This document shows positions 9,579 to 18,433 of a DNA stretch of 64,000 nt, piece after piece (positions within the stretch are counted from its first letter, which is position 1; every line of letters begins with the position of its first letter). The DNA comes from Arthrobacter globiformis (GTDB lineage Bacteria > Actinomycetota > Actinomycetes > Actinomycetales > Micrococcaceae). The notes under the pieces are model-generated. The model ran no database searches. It worked only from the letters and a program-made list of their open reading frames with translations, and had not been told where the DNA came from. Position numbers and translations under genes: made by a program. Location of the stretch: contig NZ_JAUSXI010000001.1 of the NCBI RefSeq assembly GCF_030815865.1, positions 2,666,001 to 2,730,000 of the forward strand. The letters run 5' to 3'.

Positions 9579-10886
9579 ATGAACCACACACCTTCCGCTG
9601 CAGAGCCGCAGCGCCCAATGGCGGGTCCGGACTCCGGCCGGGGCGGAACCCCCGGCTCCACCCCCTCAATCTTCCCCAAGCGGTCCGTGCTGGCCGTCCT
9701 GGTCTGCTGGCTGCTGGTGGTTTTCGACGGGTATGACCTGATCGTCTACGGCACAGTCCAGTCATCGCTGATCAACGGAACCGACTGGGGCCTGACAAAA
9801 GCCACGGCCGGAACCGTAGGGTCCATGGCCTTCGTCGGCATGATGCTCGGCGCCATCTTCGCCGGCCGGATGTCCGACACCTGGGGACGCAGGCGCACCA
9901 TCATCGGGTGCGCCGTGGTGTTCTCCGTGTTCACCATCCTTTGCGCCTTCGCGCCGAACGCCGTCGCGTTCGGTGGCCTCCGGCTGCTGGCCGGAATCGG
10001 GCTGGGAGGCCTGGTCCCCTCGGCCAACGCGCTCGTGGCGGAACTCGTGCCGGCAAAGTGGCGGTCCACCATCGCAACGCTCATGATGTCCGGCGTTCCC
10101 ATCGGCGGCTCCATCGCCGCCCTCGTGGGCATTCCCCTCATCCCCGCCTTCGGCTGGCCCGTCATGTTCCTGATCGCAGTGCTGGCGCTGATGGTGGTCA
10201 TTCCGCTGGGTATCCGCTACCTGCCGGAAACCCTACCGTCCGAGGAATCCGGAACGGCCAGGGATAAGGAGCCGGTGGGCTTCGGTTCCCTGCTCCGTCC
10301 GCCTTTCAGGGGCCTGAGCATGCTGTATGCCATTGCCACGCTGGTGACCCTGTTCGCCTGGTACGGGCTAGGCACCTGGCTTCCCAACCTCATGCAGCTG
10401 GCCGGGTACAACCTCGGGTCCGCCCTGACGTTTGCCCTGGCACTCAACCTGGGAGCCGTGGCGGGATCGGTCATCACAGCCTGGGCGGGCACCCGGTTCG
10501 GTCCCGTTCCCACGGCCATAGCGGCAGCGGCCGTCGCCGCCGCGGGACTCCTGGTCCTGGTCACAGGCCCGCCGGTCGCCGTCGTATACCTCATGCTGGT
10601 GCTCGCCGGCGTGGGTACGCACGGCACGCAATGCCTCATCATCGCCGCGGTGGCAACCCATTACCCGGCACACCTGCGGGGAACGGCCCTGGGCTGGGCG
10701 CTCGGCGTCGGCCGGATCGGCGCGGTCGCCGCGCCGCAGGTGGGCGGGCTGCTGCTCGCCGCCGGACTCGGCGTTAACTCGAACTTCCTGGCCTTCGCCG
10801 GAGCCGCCGCCGTGGCAGCCGTGCTGCTGGGATTCATCGGCATCAAAACCTCCTCATCGAAAGCAGTAGGAGCTACTCATGTCTAA
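9579..10886 (+). CDS. MFS aromatic-acid:H+ symporter (AAHS family), second copy
   Basis: Major facilitator of 435 residues. Helix 1 contains VVFDGYDLIVYGT, the AAHS signature, and the loop 2-3 motif reads GRMSDTWGRRRT. It resembles the carrier at 3479 in layout but is clearly diverged. The 8-bp overlap of its end with the start of a broken FAD monooxygenase suggests a former two-gene operon for uptake and ring hydroxylation of a salicylate- or hydroxybenzoate-like acid. The first ATG lacks a strong ribosome site; the ATG at 9618 is an alternative start. Confidence 0.88.
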   Translation: MNHTPSAAEPQRPMAGPDSGRGGTPGSTPSIFPKRSVLAVLVCWLLVVFDGYDLIVYGTVQSSLINGTDWGLTKATAGTVGSMAFVGMMLGAIFAGRMSDTWGRRRTIIGCAVVFSVFTILCAFAPNAVAFGGLRLLAGIGLGGLVPSANALVAELVPAKWRSTIATLMMSGVPIGGSIAALVGIPLIPAFGWPVMFLIAVLALMVVIPLGIRYLPETLPSEESGTARDKEPVGFGSLLRPPFRGLSMLYAIATLVTLFAWYGLGTWLPNLMQLAGYNLGSALTFALALNLGAVAGSVITAWAGTRFGPVPTAIAAAAVAAAGLLVLVTGPPVAVVYLMLVLAGVGTHGTQCLIIAAVATHYPAHLRGTALGWALGVGRIGAVAAPQVGGLLLAAGLGVNSNFLAFAGAAAVAAVLLGFIGIKTSSSKAVGATHV

Positions 10887-11090
10887 CGTAAAAAATCCAC
10901 CGATGTCCTGGTAGTGGGTGGCGGCATGGCCGGCCTTGCCGGGGCCCTGGCCCCGAAGGAGAACGGCGCCGACGTCACCCTCGTGGAGGTGCCCCCGCCT
11001 TCGGCGAGGTGGGCGCCGGCCTGCAGATTGCACCCAATGCGTCCCGGGTCCTCAAGCGCTGGGGTCTGCTGCGCAACGTCAGGTTGGGGT
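10879..11090 (+). pseudogene. FAD-dependent aromatic monooxygenase (salicylate/3-hydroxybenzoate hydroxylase type), N-terminal relic
   Basis: Starts with ATG at 10879, overlapping the carrier gene. After a frameshift in the A-run near 10890 it reads STDVLVVGGGMAGLAGALA, the FAD-binding GxGxxG fold, then KENGADVTLVE. After a second frameshift near 10990 it reads FGEVGAGLQIAPNASRVLKR. Homology stops at about 11080, exactly where GTCAGGTTGGGGTGT begins, a sequence repeated at 29244. About 60 of ~400 residues remain. Confidence 0.8.
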
Positions 11091-11095
11091 GTGCC
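11079..11095 (+). repeat. Junction repeat GTCAGGTTGGGGTGT, copy at a gene truncation
   Basis: The 15 bases starting at 11079 recur exactly at 29244; 11 of them followed by GC recur at 9254. The copy sits precisely where the monooxygenase coding sequence is cut, so it may be the outer edge of a lost mobile element. Confidence 0.5.
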
Positions 11096-11146
11096 CTATA
11101 TGGGCAACTTGTGAAACGGCGCCGCACACGTTTCGCAGGGTCGCGC

Positions 11147-11960
11147 CTACGAAAGGGCCGGCTTTCCAAGTCGGGCGACGTGGACGGTGACACCGAGGTC
11201 GCGGATGTTCTCCTGCATTTCCTGGGGTAGTTGTTCGTCGGTGATGACTGCGTCGAGTTTCTCGATTGGGGCCACCCGGAATTTTGAGACGGTTCCAAAT
11301 TTTGTGCTGTCGGCCAGAAGGAAGCAGGAAGTCGAGGCTTGGAGGGCGGCGAATTTGACTTCCACTTTGTCCATTGATGAGGTCGTGACGCCTCGGGACA
11401 TGTTCCAGGTTCCGGTGCTGAGGAAGAATAGGTCGATATTGATGCCCTTGATGGCGTCCGCTGCGATGCGGCCTGAGCTGGAGGCGCTGGAGGCGTCCAC
11501 CCGCGCCGCCGGTGTGGATGACCTCGATGTGGGGGTGGATGAAAAGGCTGGTTACCACGTAGAAATCGTTGGTGACGACTGTGAGGTTCTGGCGCGCACT
11601 GAGGTAGGGCACCACGGACTGGCAGGTGGTGCCCGCGTCCAGGAATATCACCATGTCATCCTCCACGAACGTGGCAGCGAGCTCGGCAATGGCCTGTTTG
11701 CGGGGCAGCTCGAGCTGGGCCCTGAACTCCCGCTCCCGGGGAGGGGCCTGACCGGTCCATTCCGCCAGGCGTACCCCGCCCTGTACTGAGACGACCTGAC
11801 CCGAATCCTCCAGGGCTGTTATGTCGCGCCTGACGGTCATGTGGGAGACGTTCATGTAATCGGTGAGACTGCGGATGCTCAGCACCCCTTCGCGTCGAAG
11901 CAGCCGGAGGATTTCCTGATGGCGCTGCTCGGGGATAAGCGGTCTGGCTGTCAGATTCAC
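11147..11960 (-). pseudogene. DeoR-family sugar regulator with one frameshift
   Basis: Starts at GTG 11960 after AAGGAG at 7 nt. The N-terminal helix-turn-helix reads RHQEILRLLRREGVLSIRSL and VSHMTVRRDITALEDSGQV, typical of DeoR/GlpR. The ligand-binding half shows DAGTT and VVTNDFYVVTSL. Near 11505-11510 one extra base in a G-rich run shifts the frame; the rest continues in the neighbouring frame (DASSASSSGRIAADAI to stop at 11147) with the phosphosugar-binding domain complete. Total length would be normal (~270). A sequencing error is a real alternative. It probably controls the divergent aldolase through the palindrome at 11998-12035. Confidence 0.82.
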
Positions 11961-11997
11961 GTGCGGGCTCCTTCGATAGCAGGAACTACCACTTTAA

Positions 11998-12035
11998 CAA
12001 ATTTTCACTCAGCGTTCCCCGCGTGTGAAAATTTG
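11998..12035. promoter_or_regulatory. Inverted-repeat operator between DeoR gene and aldolase
   Basis: CAAATTTTCAC at 11998-12008 and the exact inverse GTGAAAATTTG at 12025-12035 form an 11-bp perfect palindrome with a 16-bp spacer in the divergent promoter region. It is the natural site for the adjacent DeoR-type regulator and lies just upstream of the aldolase -10 box. Confidence 0.75.
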
Positions 12036-12038
12036 GGA

Positions 12039-12052
12039 TACAATATTATATT
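12039..12052 (+). promoter_or_regulatory. -10 box and presumed leaderless start of the aldolase gene
   Basis: TACAAT at 12039-12044 lies only 8 nt before the ATG at 12053, and no Shine-Dalgarno sequence is present. Transcription would start at or within a base or two of the ATG, giving a leaderless mRNA, which is common in actinobacteria. No good -35 box is seen, which fits activator or repressor control. Confidence 0.55.
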
Positions 12053-12700
12053 ATGTTAACAAAGTTTGAAGTACTCGAGACCATCGTCAAGTCCGGCGCT
12101 CTGCTGATTGCCCGGCTTGATTCCGCTGACGAGGCCTACCGGGTCGCCGAGGCTGCGATCGAAGGCGGAATCCGTGCGGTGGAGGTTCCGCTGACCGTCC
12201 CGGGCGCGCTCGGAGTCATCGAGCGGTTGACGGACAAGTACGGCGAGCAGGGAATCGTCATTGGTGCCGGCACTGTCCTGGACGCCGAGGCGGCCTTCGC
12301 TGCCATCTCCGCTGGGGCGCGGCTGCTGGTCAGCCCGCAGCTGAACCCGAAGATGATCGCTGCGGCGAACCGGTATCAGGCGGTCACTGCCAGCGGCGCC
12401 TTCACCCCTACAGAGGTCGTGGACACCCTTGAGGCGGGGGCGGACATCGTCAAGTTGTTCCCCGCCGAACTCGGCGGACCCTCATACGTAAAGACCATCC
12501 TGGCCCCTCTTCCGCAGGCACCAATCATGCCCTCCGGGGGAGTGACCCCGGAGAACGTCAGCGCCTGGTTCGCAGCCGGCGTCACCGCAGTCAGCGTCGG
12601 CAGCTTCGTCACCAAAGCCACACAAGGCACCGGAGACTACGGGCTCGTGGCCCAGGCCGCCCGGACATTCCTCGACGCAATCAACGACGCCCGCCGCTAA
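12053..12700 (+). CDS. KDPG/KHG-type aldolase (Eda family)
   Basis: Class I aldolase of 215 residues that cleaves 2-keto-3-deoxy-6-phosphogluconate or a related 2-keto-3-deoxy acid to pyruvate and an aldehyde. The conserved Glu44 in VEVPLT, the GAGTVL strand near 71-76, the Schiff-base Lys134 in VKLFPAE and the phosphate-binding PSGGV near 160 are all present. Divergent from a DeoR-type regulator, so it belongs to a sugar-acid pathway whose other genes are not in the window. It has no ribosome site and appears leaderless. Two hairpins follow. Confidence 0.9.
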   Translation: MLTKFEVLETIVKSGALLIARLDSADEAYRVAEAAIEGGIRAVEVPLTVPGALGVIERLTDKYGEQGIVIGAGTVLDAEAAFAAISAGARLLVSPQLNPKMIAAANRYQAVTASGAFTPTEVVDTLEAGADIVKLFPAELGGPSYVKTILAPLPQAPIMPSGGVTPENVSAWFAAGVTAVSVGSFVTKATQGTGDYGLVAQAARTFLDAINDARR

Positions 12701-12724
12701 CGCCCGGTCATTTTCAGACCAGAA

Positions 12725-12764
12725 CCGACAGCAACTGTCGGACCAAGCTCGGCGATAGCCGAGC
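12725..12764 (+). terminator. Tandem hairpins after the aldolase gene
   Basis: CCGACAG-CAA-CTGTCGG at 12725-12741 and GCTCGGC-GATA-GCCGAGC at 12747-12764 are two perfect short stem-loops 25 bp past the stop codon. No T-run follows, but paired GC hairpins of this kind are usual actinobacterial transcript ends. Confidence 0.6.
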
Positions 12765-12827
12765 CGGCACCTCTGTCCTGGTTTGGTTTTCACTGGCATG
12801 CGGCTATTCATGGCCGGGAGTCGCCGT

Positions 12828-13466
12828 TCACCTCTTGCGCATCAATCCTGCGTCAATGCGGACGGGCGCGTCGATTCCTTCGCTGCGGAGGCGCTCCATC
12901 CACTGGACAACGGCATCGGCGTCGAATCCGAACTGGGTCGTAATTTCGACCGAGCAACCCGCATCCTGGAGAAAGCCGAACTTCCATTTGATGCAGCGCC
13001 AGAGCGTGTCGGCGTCGACCTTAGGGTGTCCTTCTGGATACCCCACGATACCCACCTGGCGGATAAAATGGCGTTCCAGGAGGCCGCTTCTCAGGAGGGC
13101 CAGCGAGTCCTCAAAGGGGCCGGCAGGAACGGCCGGGTCACCGCCCACAAGGATTATCCGCGACGGGGCGGCTTCTGCAACCAGAGCGTCGAGAAGATAA
13201 TCGCGGTCCCGCTCCGAGCGCAGGCGGCGCGAGGAAATAATTGGGACGGGCTCGAAACCGCATGCCCGTATTACCCGTGCAGCTTTGATGCGCTGGGCAT
13301 GATCTTCATTTCCGAGGAACGCGATGTTGATCGGCGTTCCCGGTGGAATGGCAGCCTTGGCGGCCTCGACTTGCGCGATGTCTTTGGCTGCAACTTCCAG
13401 CGCGTAGGGCCCGTCGGACTCGGTGGCGGATCGGCAGTGGCTGTGGAGTTTAGACATCCCCATCAC
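12828..13466 (-). pseudogene. Methylenetetrahydrofolate reductase-like protein, 3' truncated
   Basis: TIM-barrel MTHFR family, which reduces methylene-THF or works in reverse in one-carbon catabolism. Recognisable segments are PINIAFLGNEDHAQRIKAAR, the flavin-region RIILVGGDPAVPAGPF, VGIVGYPEGHP and ITTQFGFDADAVVQW. The protein reaches APVRI and then ends in an unrelated tail (DAGLMRKR), about 60-70 residues short of the family's C-terminus, so the 3' end was replaced near 12850. Its start overlaps the end of the upstream small membrane-protein gene by 17 bp, indicating an operon. Confidence 0.72.
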
Positions 13467-13725
13467 CTGACTTTTCTGAGTAGAAGCAGTTCAGCTTGAC
13501 AGAGCAGAATCCGACGGCAGCCTGGGCCGTGAGGACGAGGATCAGGAGTCCGGTGCCGAACGCCTCCCAATGTCCGTACGGCGTGAAGTGCAGGAGGCTC
13601 TCGTGGCCTGTGGCGGATGCGGACCCGAAAGAAAACGCGAGGACCGCACAGGTGGACATGGAAGCAAGGAAACCCGCCCTACCAACAAGCTGCAATTTGG
13701 CTCCTCTCAGGGATGTCTTAGCCAT
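13450..13725 (-). CDS. Small membrane protein of unknown function
   Basis: Ninety-one residues starting at ATG 13725 after AGGAGA. There are two hydrophobic segments, one around residues 18-40 (contains STCAVLAFSFGSASA) and one around 52-75 (WEAFGTGLLILVLTAQAAVG), with a short loop between them. No family is recognised. It overlaps the MTHFR-like gene, so the two were probably cotranscribed and may once have served the same one-carbon function. Confidence 0.6.
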   Translation of the reverse strand: MAKTSLRGAKLQLVGRAGFLASMSTCAVLAFSFGSASATGHESLLHFTPYGHWEAFGTGLLILVLTAQAAVGFCSVKLNCFYSEKSGDGDV

Positions 13726-13903
13726 GGAATGTCTTCTCCTGAAATGTTGGGTGGGCAAGGAGTGCCTGCCCGCTGCCGGTTAAGACGACAGGCTGAAAGT
13801 GAAAAGGAGGCCACGGCCCTCGTGCCTTCTTTTGGGCAATGCGCCAGGGCATGTCCTGACCGAAGATTCGGTGACGGGGGTTATCCTGCAGGCTGTCTGC
13901 GCG

Positions 13904-15262
13904 TTAGGCGCGGAAGTAGCTGCGGACTCCCGCGACGGCTTCGAGGAAGGTGTCGATGTCGTCCGTGGTGTTGTACAGATAGGTGCTGGCCCTGGTGGTT
14001 GCGGTCAGTCCAAGTCGGCGGTGGAGCGGTTGGGCGCAGTGGTGACCGACGCGCACAGCAATTCCCATCTCATCGAGGTACTGTCCGACGTCGTGTGGAT
14101 GCACTCCTGCGACGTCAAAAGCTGCAAGGCCAAGGCGGGGTTCTCCGGCGCCGGGACCGACTATGCCTACTCCGTCAATGGTGATCAGTCCTTCGATGAG
14201 ACGCCGGCCAAGTTTTGACTCCCACTGGTGGATCCGTTCCATGCCGATGGAGTCGAGGTACTTGACGGCTGCGGCAAGTGCGACGGCCTGGGAGATCCGC
14301 TGGGTACCGGCTTCAAACCGTTGGGGAGCGGGCAGGTAGTGGGCCTGTTCCATGGTCACGGTTGTGATCATGGAACCGCCGGTGAGGAAGGGCGGCAGTG
14401 CGTTGAGTAATTCGTTGCGTCCGTAGAGAACCCCGATGCCGGTGGGGGCGAGCATCTTGTGTCCGGAGAAGACGGCGAAGTCCACGTTGAGCTGGTGAAG
14501 GTTCAAGGCCATGTGCGGGGCTGACTGGCAGGCGTCAAGGACGGTCAGGGCGCCCACCTCGCGTGCCATTGATACCAGCTGGTCAACGGGGTTGATGGTG
14601 CCCAGGACGTTCGAAGCGTGGGTGAACGCAACCAGACGGGTGCGGGACCCTATCAGCGACCGGGCCTCGTCCATTTGCAGGGTCCCGCTGGCCGATACCG
14701 GTATGTGCCGCAGACGCGCCCCTGTACGGAAGGCCAGTTCTTGCCATGGGATGAGGTTGGCGTGGTGTTCCATTTCGGTGACGACGATCTCATCGCCAGG
14801 GCCGAGAAGGAAAGGGGCTAGTTCGGCCCCGCCTCTCTTCCGAGCCGCCCAGAGCGTTGCATTGGAGAAAGCGTAGCTTAGGGCGTTGATGGCCTCGGTA
14901 GCGTTTGAAACCCAGACGATTTCGTTCTCCGCAGCTCCCACGAACTGAGCCACGCTTTGCCGGGCCTCTTCGAACGCCTCTGTGGCTTCCACGGCGAGCG
15001 TGTGCGCCCCTCGGTGAACGGCGGCGTTGCGTTCCTGGTAGAACGCCCGCTCAGCTTCAATGACCGGGAAGGGGTTTTGGGAGGTGGCGCCGGAGTCCAG
15101 GTAGATCAGGGGTTTGCCGTTGACCTCTTGGTCCAGGGCGGGGAACTGGCTCCGGATGCGCAACACTTCGGCGTTATCGATGCCGGCACTTGATATGGCG
15201 GTCGTAGCGGCCGCTGCGTGACGCGCTCCTGCCCGCAGGGACGGAGTCGCTGCTGTCGTCAC
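13904..15262 (-). CDS. sufS: SufS-type cysteine desulfurase
   Basis: PLP enzyme that takes sulfur from cysteine for Fe-S cluster assembly or sulfur transfer, 452 residues, about 40 longer than usual because of an N-terminal extension. Visible are LIYLDSGATSQNP at 52-64, the MEHHANLIPW strand, PLP-lysine Lys269 in FSGHKMLAPTG, and active-site Cys409 in RVGHHCAQP, the SufS/type-II arrangement. The ATG overlaps the stop of a 71-residue upstream gene by 4 bp (ATGA), so the two are translationally coupled. No sufBCDU genes are nearby, so this is a spare copy outside the housekeeping suf operon. Two decayed copies lie at 23.0-24.4 and 31.7-32.2 kb. It lies behind the double operator at 15527. Confidence 0.92.
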   Translation of the reverse strand: MTTAATPSLRAGARHAAAATTAISSAGIDNAEVLRIRSQFPALDQEVNGKPLIYLDSGATSQNPFPVIEAERAFYQERNAAVHRGAHTLAVEATEAFEEARQSVAQFVGAAENEIVWVSNATEAINALSYAFSNATLWAARKRGGAELAPFLLGPGDEIVVTEMEHHANLIPWQELAFRTGARLRHIPVSASGTLQMDEARSLIGSRTRLVAFTHASNVLGTINPVDQLVSMAREVGALTVLDACQSAPHMALNLHQLNVDFAVFSGHKMLAPTGIGVLYGRNELLNALPPFLTGGSMITTVTMEQAHYLPAPQRFEAGTQRISQAVALAAAVKYLDSIGMERIHQWESKLGRRLIEGLITIDGVGIVGPGAGEPRLGLAAFDVAGVHPHDVGQYLDEMGIAVRVGHHCAQPLHRRLGLTATTRASTYLYNTTDDIDTFLEAVAGVRSYFRA

Positions 15263-15474
15263 CTCAGCGACTGATCGTCAGGGTTTTTAGGGACCACGTA
15301 GGTGCTGCCGTCAGGACGGCGGAGGGTTTCCCACTGCTGGGTTTCCGCTTGGCGCTTCTTGAGCAGTTCCTGGTTTTCCTCGGTCATGTCGTGGTCCAGG
15401 GCGCTCTTGTTCGCCGGACCGAAGACTGCCCGCAATTTGCCCGTGGCGTTCATAAACTTGTGTACAAAACCCAC
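15259..15474 (-). CDS. Small protein coupled to SufS (new family, copy 1)
   Basis: Seventy-one residues from GTG 15474, which follows AAGGTGG. The core FMNATGKLRAVFGPA recurs in the protein at 26185 (FMRGTGKLRAVFGPA) and in a broken copy at 22841. The C-terminal half is a charged helix (LLKKRQAETQQWETL) followed by RRPDGSTYVVPK. I recognise no domain. Two of the three copies sit directly before a sufS gene with an ATGA overlap, and both intact copies start beside the same double operator, so it probably works with the desulfurase or as part of the same stress response. Confidence 0.72.
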   Translation of the reverse strand: MGFVHKFMNATGKLRAVFGPANKSALDHDMTEENQELLKKRQAETQQWETLRRPDGSTYVVPKNPDDQSLR

Positions 15475-15526
15475 TGTTCTTCCACCTTGCTCTAACTTTG
15501 TGCCTGTCAGATAGATCAAGAGTACA

Positions 15527-15552
15527 CTAAGTATTAGCAGACTAATGATTGG
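15527..15552. promoter_or_regulatory. Double OhrR/MarR-type operator, site 1
   Basis: Two half-sites, CTAAGTATTAG (15527-15537) and CTAATGATTGG (15542-15552), separated by 4 bp. The same 11-4-11 layout occurs at 18434 and 26432. It lies between the divergent sufS unit and the ohrR-like gene, and the second half-site reaches the ohrR ribosome site, so autoregulation is likely. Confidence 0.75.
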
Positions 15553-15559
15553 AGCAATG

Positions 15560-16036
15560 ATGACTGAGGTGGCGCGTCAGCAGGGGACTGAGAATGATCT
15601 TCTGCTGGAGAAGCAACTGTGTTTTGCTTTGAGCGTCGCGGCCAGGAGCGTGGTCGGGGCCTACAGACCCGTGCTGGAAAGGCTGAACCTCACTCATCCG
15701 CAATACCTGGTGATGCTCGCCCTGTGGGAGAGAAGCCCACAATCGCTTCGGGAGATCAGCAGTGCGCTGGACCTCGAGCCGGCGACGCTGTCGCCGCTCC
15801 TTCGCCGCCTGGAGACAGCCGGCCTGATAACACGACGGAGAGTACCGGGAAACGAACGCGCACTCGCCGTTGAGCTGACAGCAGCAGGTGTTGCCCTGCG
15901 GTCCGAAGCGCTGTCCGTGCCACAGACCATGATGCAGAGGCTCGGGCTCGACCGGGAAGATGTTATTCAACTCCATGCGGCAATGACGCGGCTTATCGAC
16001 GCTACAAAGGCCAGCCGTCAGGGCACTGCCGACTAG
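15560..16036 (+). CDS. ohrR: OhrR/MarR-family redox-type regulator
   Basis: Winged-helix repressor of 158 residues. The N-terminal KQLCFALSVAAR with Cys21 corresponds to the single reactive cysteine of OhrR proteins, followed by the family signature LNLTHPQYLVMLALWE. The recognition helix is around LDLEPATLSPLLRRLE and the wing around RRRVPGNERA. The ATG at 15560 is chosen because GGAG lies 5 nt before it; 15545 and 15557 are alternatives. It probably binds the CTAANNATTAG double site next to it. Decayed paralogues occur at 18487 and 22578. The inducer is unknown: organic peroxide is known for the family, other thiol-reactive agents are possible. Confidence 0.87.
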   Translation: MTEVARQQGTENDLLLEKQLCFALSVAARSVVGAYRPVLERLNLTHPQYLVMLALWERSPQSLREISSALDLEPATLSPLLRRLETAGLITRRRVPGNERALAVELTAAGVALRSEALSVPQTMMQRLGLDREDVIQLHAAMTRLIDATKASRQGTAD

Positions 16037-16473
16037 TTGGCGATTGCCCTAGCTGGCAGGCTTGGGCGCCCTGCAACACCAGCTTGCCCTTCCAGGCCGC
16101 TCTCCGCATGGCTAGAACTCACGGGCTCCTCGCCGAATGATGTCACTGCCGTGCGCGGTTCCGGAGCAGGACCTTGGTTAGCGAGTCCAATCGACTCCAA
16201 GGACGTCTCCGCAGCCTGCCTCATGACAAGGAAGCATCCTTATAATTCCCAGGTCACGTGGCACTCCAAGTACCGACCACATGCCCGGGCGCGAGCAGCT
16301 CGGTAGCTGGCCAACAAGCACCGGCACACGGGCACGATTACGAGCAGCCACGATGCGAAGCATAGATTTGTCACTCGACAAGGAGAATTAAGGGCGTATG
16401 ACAGACGGATGACAAGATTACTCACACCTTGACAGTTTGCAGCAAACGGTTGAGAAGCCACATTCCGCCCTAC
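16037..16473. other. Intergenic stretch without a gene
   Basis: I see no coding sequence here. Around 16379-16410 a good ribosome site (AAGGAG) precedes an ATG whose frame closes after four codons, suggesting that the 5' edge of a lost gene is preserved. Confidence 0.5.
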
Positions 16474-16761
16474 TTAGCCGGGGCCACAAGTAACCGTCCC
16501 TCTGGGGCCAAAAAAGCTTGACACAATCAACAACACCACCGCGTGGCGTTCGTTCGGGTTCTCGAATTCAATGCTGCCTGAATCTAGGGGTTCCAGGCCC
16601 GCGATGGCCCGTAGCAGTGTGGATTTTCCGCTGCCGCTGGGGCCAAGTACGGCCAAGACCTCGCCTTTGCCCAGGATCAGGTCGACCCCATCCAAGGTGG
16701 GGCCGGTCGCGAATGAGTAGGTCTTGGTGGCCCGGCTTACTGTGAGTGCTGTATTTCCCAT
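16474..16761 (-). pseudogene. ABC transporter ATPase (nitrate/sulfonate/taurine type), N-terminal relic
   Basis: The first ~70 residues of an SsuB/TauB-like ATPase are intact: the A-loop region, Walker [12 protein letters not shown] and [11 protein letters not shown]. After about residue 73 the sequence becomes unrelated and stops, so Q-loop, signature and Walker B are lost. The start overlaps the end of the acyl-CoA-dehydrogenase-like gene by 25 bp, so it was part of the same operon, most likely sulfonate or sulfur-compound uptake. Confidence 0.78.
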
Positions 16762-17774
16762 CGCAGGTGTCCTTCCGTAGGGGATTGCACGGGCAGAAAC
16801 GCTGCCTCGCGCAGGCGCCGGGCTGTGGCTGACGCCGACTGGTATCCCCGGCCACCCACCACTGCTGCTTCCAGTCGAGTGGCGGCGCCGGTCAGGTGGG
16901 CGCTGTCCAGCCGCAACTGCAGCAATGACAGCTTGGAGGGCGGGGACGGGTCTTCAGCCATGGCAATAAACTCGCGCTGCAGCCGCCTGAACTCCTCGGT
17001 CACCACGTCCGCATCTGGTTTGAAGCTTTCGTTAACTCCAGTGAGGCCATCTGCGGCGGAATTCAACGCAGCCGCCGAAAGGCCCAGGCAGAAGGCGGCC
17101 TGCAGCAGCAGGAACGGTTTCCGGATTGACGTCAGGAACGCGGGCACATCATCCGTCATGATGTCCGACGTCCGAATGAAGACGTTCTGAAACTCCAGCG
17201 ACGCCGAACGTGTCGCGTTCAGGGCAAGGAGCTCAGTGAGATGACGTACGGTAAGGCCTGTTGCACCCGCCATCGTCCGCACGATCAGTGCCTTGCCGTC
17301 CTCTTCCACGACAGGCAGGACGACGATGGCATCGTCATAGATATTGGACGCCCACGGAATACTGCCGCTGATCCTGAGGCCGCCGTCGACTCTTCGGGCC
17401 AGAACCGGAATCTCACTGATACCGGCAGCGGCTTTGAAGGCGGGGGCCATGGCAGAGGCGGCCGGCCGCTCCGCCTCGAGAACGCCGGTGGGCAATTGGG
17501 CGCCTGTGGCGTCGTGGTATGCCACAGCCATGCGGTGCCCCCACAGCGAAAACGCGGAGGCAACACACTCTGAGGCCAGGTCGTATATAACGGCGGACAT
17601 GGGCAACAGTGATCCGCTCCTGCCCAAGTCCAGCAGACCGATCTCTCCGATGCTTTGGAGCAGCGTGAAGGGTGAAATCTGGCCTGCATCAACATGCGCG
17701 GCGCTGCGCCGTGCCTGTTCCAGGAGTGCGCTGCGTTGCGGATACTGCAGCAGCGGTTCGGCGAGGGGTTCCAT
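16737..17774 (-). CDS. Acyl-CoA dehydrogenase-like flavoprotein (sulfur-acquisition type)
   Basis: Protein of 345 residues with the acyl-CoA dehydrogenase fold in compact form: a helical N-terminal domain, a middle beta domain ([31 protein letters not shown]) and a C-terminal four-helix domain ending [20 protein letters not shown]. The GGxGY-like segment and low similarity to true fatty-acid enzymes point to the DszC/SfnB-like group that works on sulfur compounds with reduced flavin. The link with a sulfonate-type ABC ATPase supports this, but the substrate is inferred. Gap of 11 bp to the upstream DUF4242 gene: same operon. Confidence 0.75.
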   Translation of the reverse strand: MEPLAEPLLQYPQRSALLEQARRSAAHVDAGQISPFTLLQSIGEIGLLDLGRSGSLLPMSAVIYDLASECVASAFSLWGHRMAVAYHDATGAQLPTGVLEAERPAASAMAPAFKAAAGISEIPVLARRVDGGLRISGSIPWASNIYDDAIVVLPVVEEDGKALIVRTMAGATGLTVRHLTELLALNATRSASLEFQNVFIRTSDIMTDDVPAFLTSIRKPFLLLQAAFCLGLSAAALNSAADGLTGVNESFKPDADVVTEEFRRLQREFIAMAEDPSPPSKLSLLQLRLDSAHLTGAATRLEAAVVGGRGYQSASATARRLREAAFLPVQSPTEGHLRWEIQHSQ

Positions 17775-17785
17775 CTGGGCTGGGC

Positions 17786-18316
17786 TTACCCGAGTTTGTG
17801 GATGCGGTCGATCGGGGTGCTGACGACCTCACGGGCGTGCTTGACGGAAGCCTCGTCCGGAGCGTCATAGAAGCACAGGCACTTGACCGTGTCTTCACGG
17901 ACGTAGGTGCGCAGGAAGCTGACCTCAGGTACCTCGGCGTATTTGGGCGAGTTGGCTTTTTTGCGGGCCAGGTAGGTTTCCATGTCAATGTCGGCAGGGA
18001 TATCCCATTCCACCAGGTAGTCAGCGGTCTTGCGCAGGCTTTTGATGTCCTCAAGTTCGGCGCCGATAAGGCGGACCTCATCCGGACCTGTCAACTGATC
18101 GGCGCGGTCGCCGACCGCTCCACTGACAGCCGCTTCCAGACCGGGGTCTCCGGCAGCTTCGATGATGATGAAGATGCGCTCATTGCCGGCGGCGACCTGG
18201 CTCTCGATGACCTCTGCCTTGATCCTGGCGGCGGCGGCGGTGACTGCCTCGATGAGGCCAAAAGCTACTTCCTTGGTCCGAGTGGCAGGGACAACTTCAA
18301 AGAGGAACAGAGACAT
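17786..18316 (-). CDS. DUF4242 domain protein
   Basis: Protein of 176 residues starting at ATG 18316 (AAAGG 7 nt upstream; a longer frame has no ribosome site). The C-terminal part YLVEWDIP, VSFLRTYVREDTVKC and CFYDAPDEASVKHARE is the DUF4242 ferredoxin-like domain, whose studied Streptomyces member binds nickel. The N-terminal ~90 residues form a second, less conserved domain. First gene of the operon that continues into the acyl-CoA-dehydrogenase-like and ABC genes. The double operator at 18434 lies 118 bp upstream, so it is probably controlled by the OhrR-type repressor. Confidence 0.82.
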   Translation of the reverse strand: MSLFLFEVVPATRTKEVAFGLIEAVTAAAARIKAEVIESQVAAGNERIFIIIEAAGDPGLEAAVSGAVGDRADQLTGPDEVRLIGAELEDIKSLRKTADYLVEWDIPADIDMETYLARKKANSPKYAEVPEVSFLRTYVREDTVKCLCFYDAPDEASVKHAREVVSTPIDRIHKLG

Positions 18317-18433
18317 GGGTTTGCCTTTCAACCGAAAAGAGGGTGTAACCGGGGTAGGTGAGACGGCGGCAACGCGCTTCTTCCAAAGGGCGTAAGTCGC
18401 GTTGCGCACTACTCCTTTGCATCGATTGGTACG

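Noticed and set aside
13904..15262. SufS gene as selenocysteine lyase or CsdA.
   Set aside because: The RVGHHCAQP active-site segment and coupled operon fit the SufS group; nothing in the window points to selenium metabolism.
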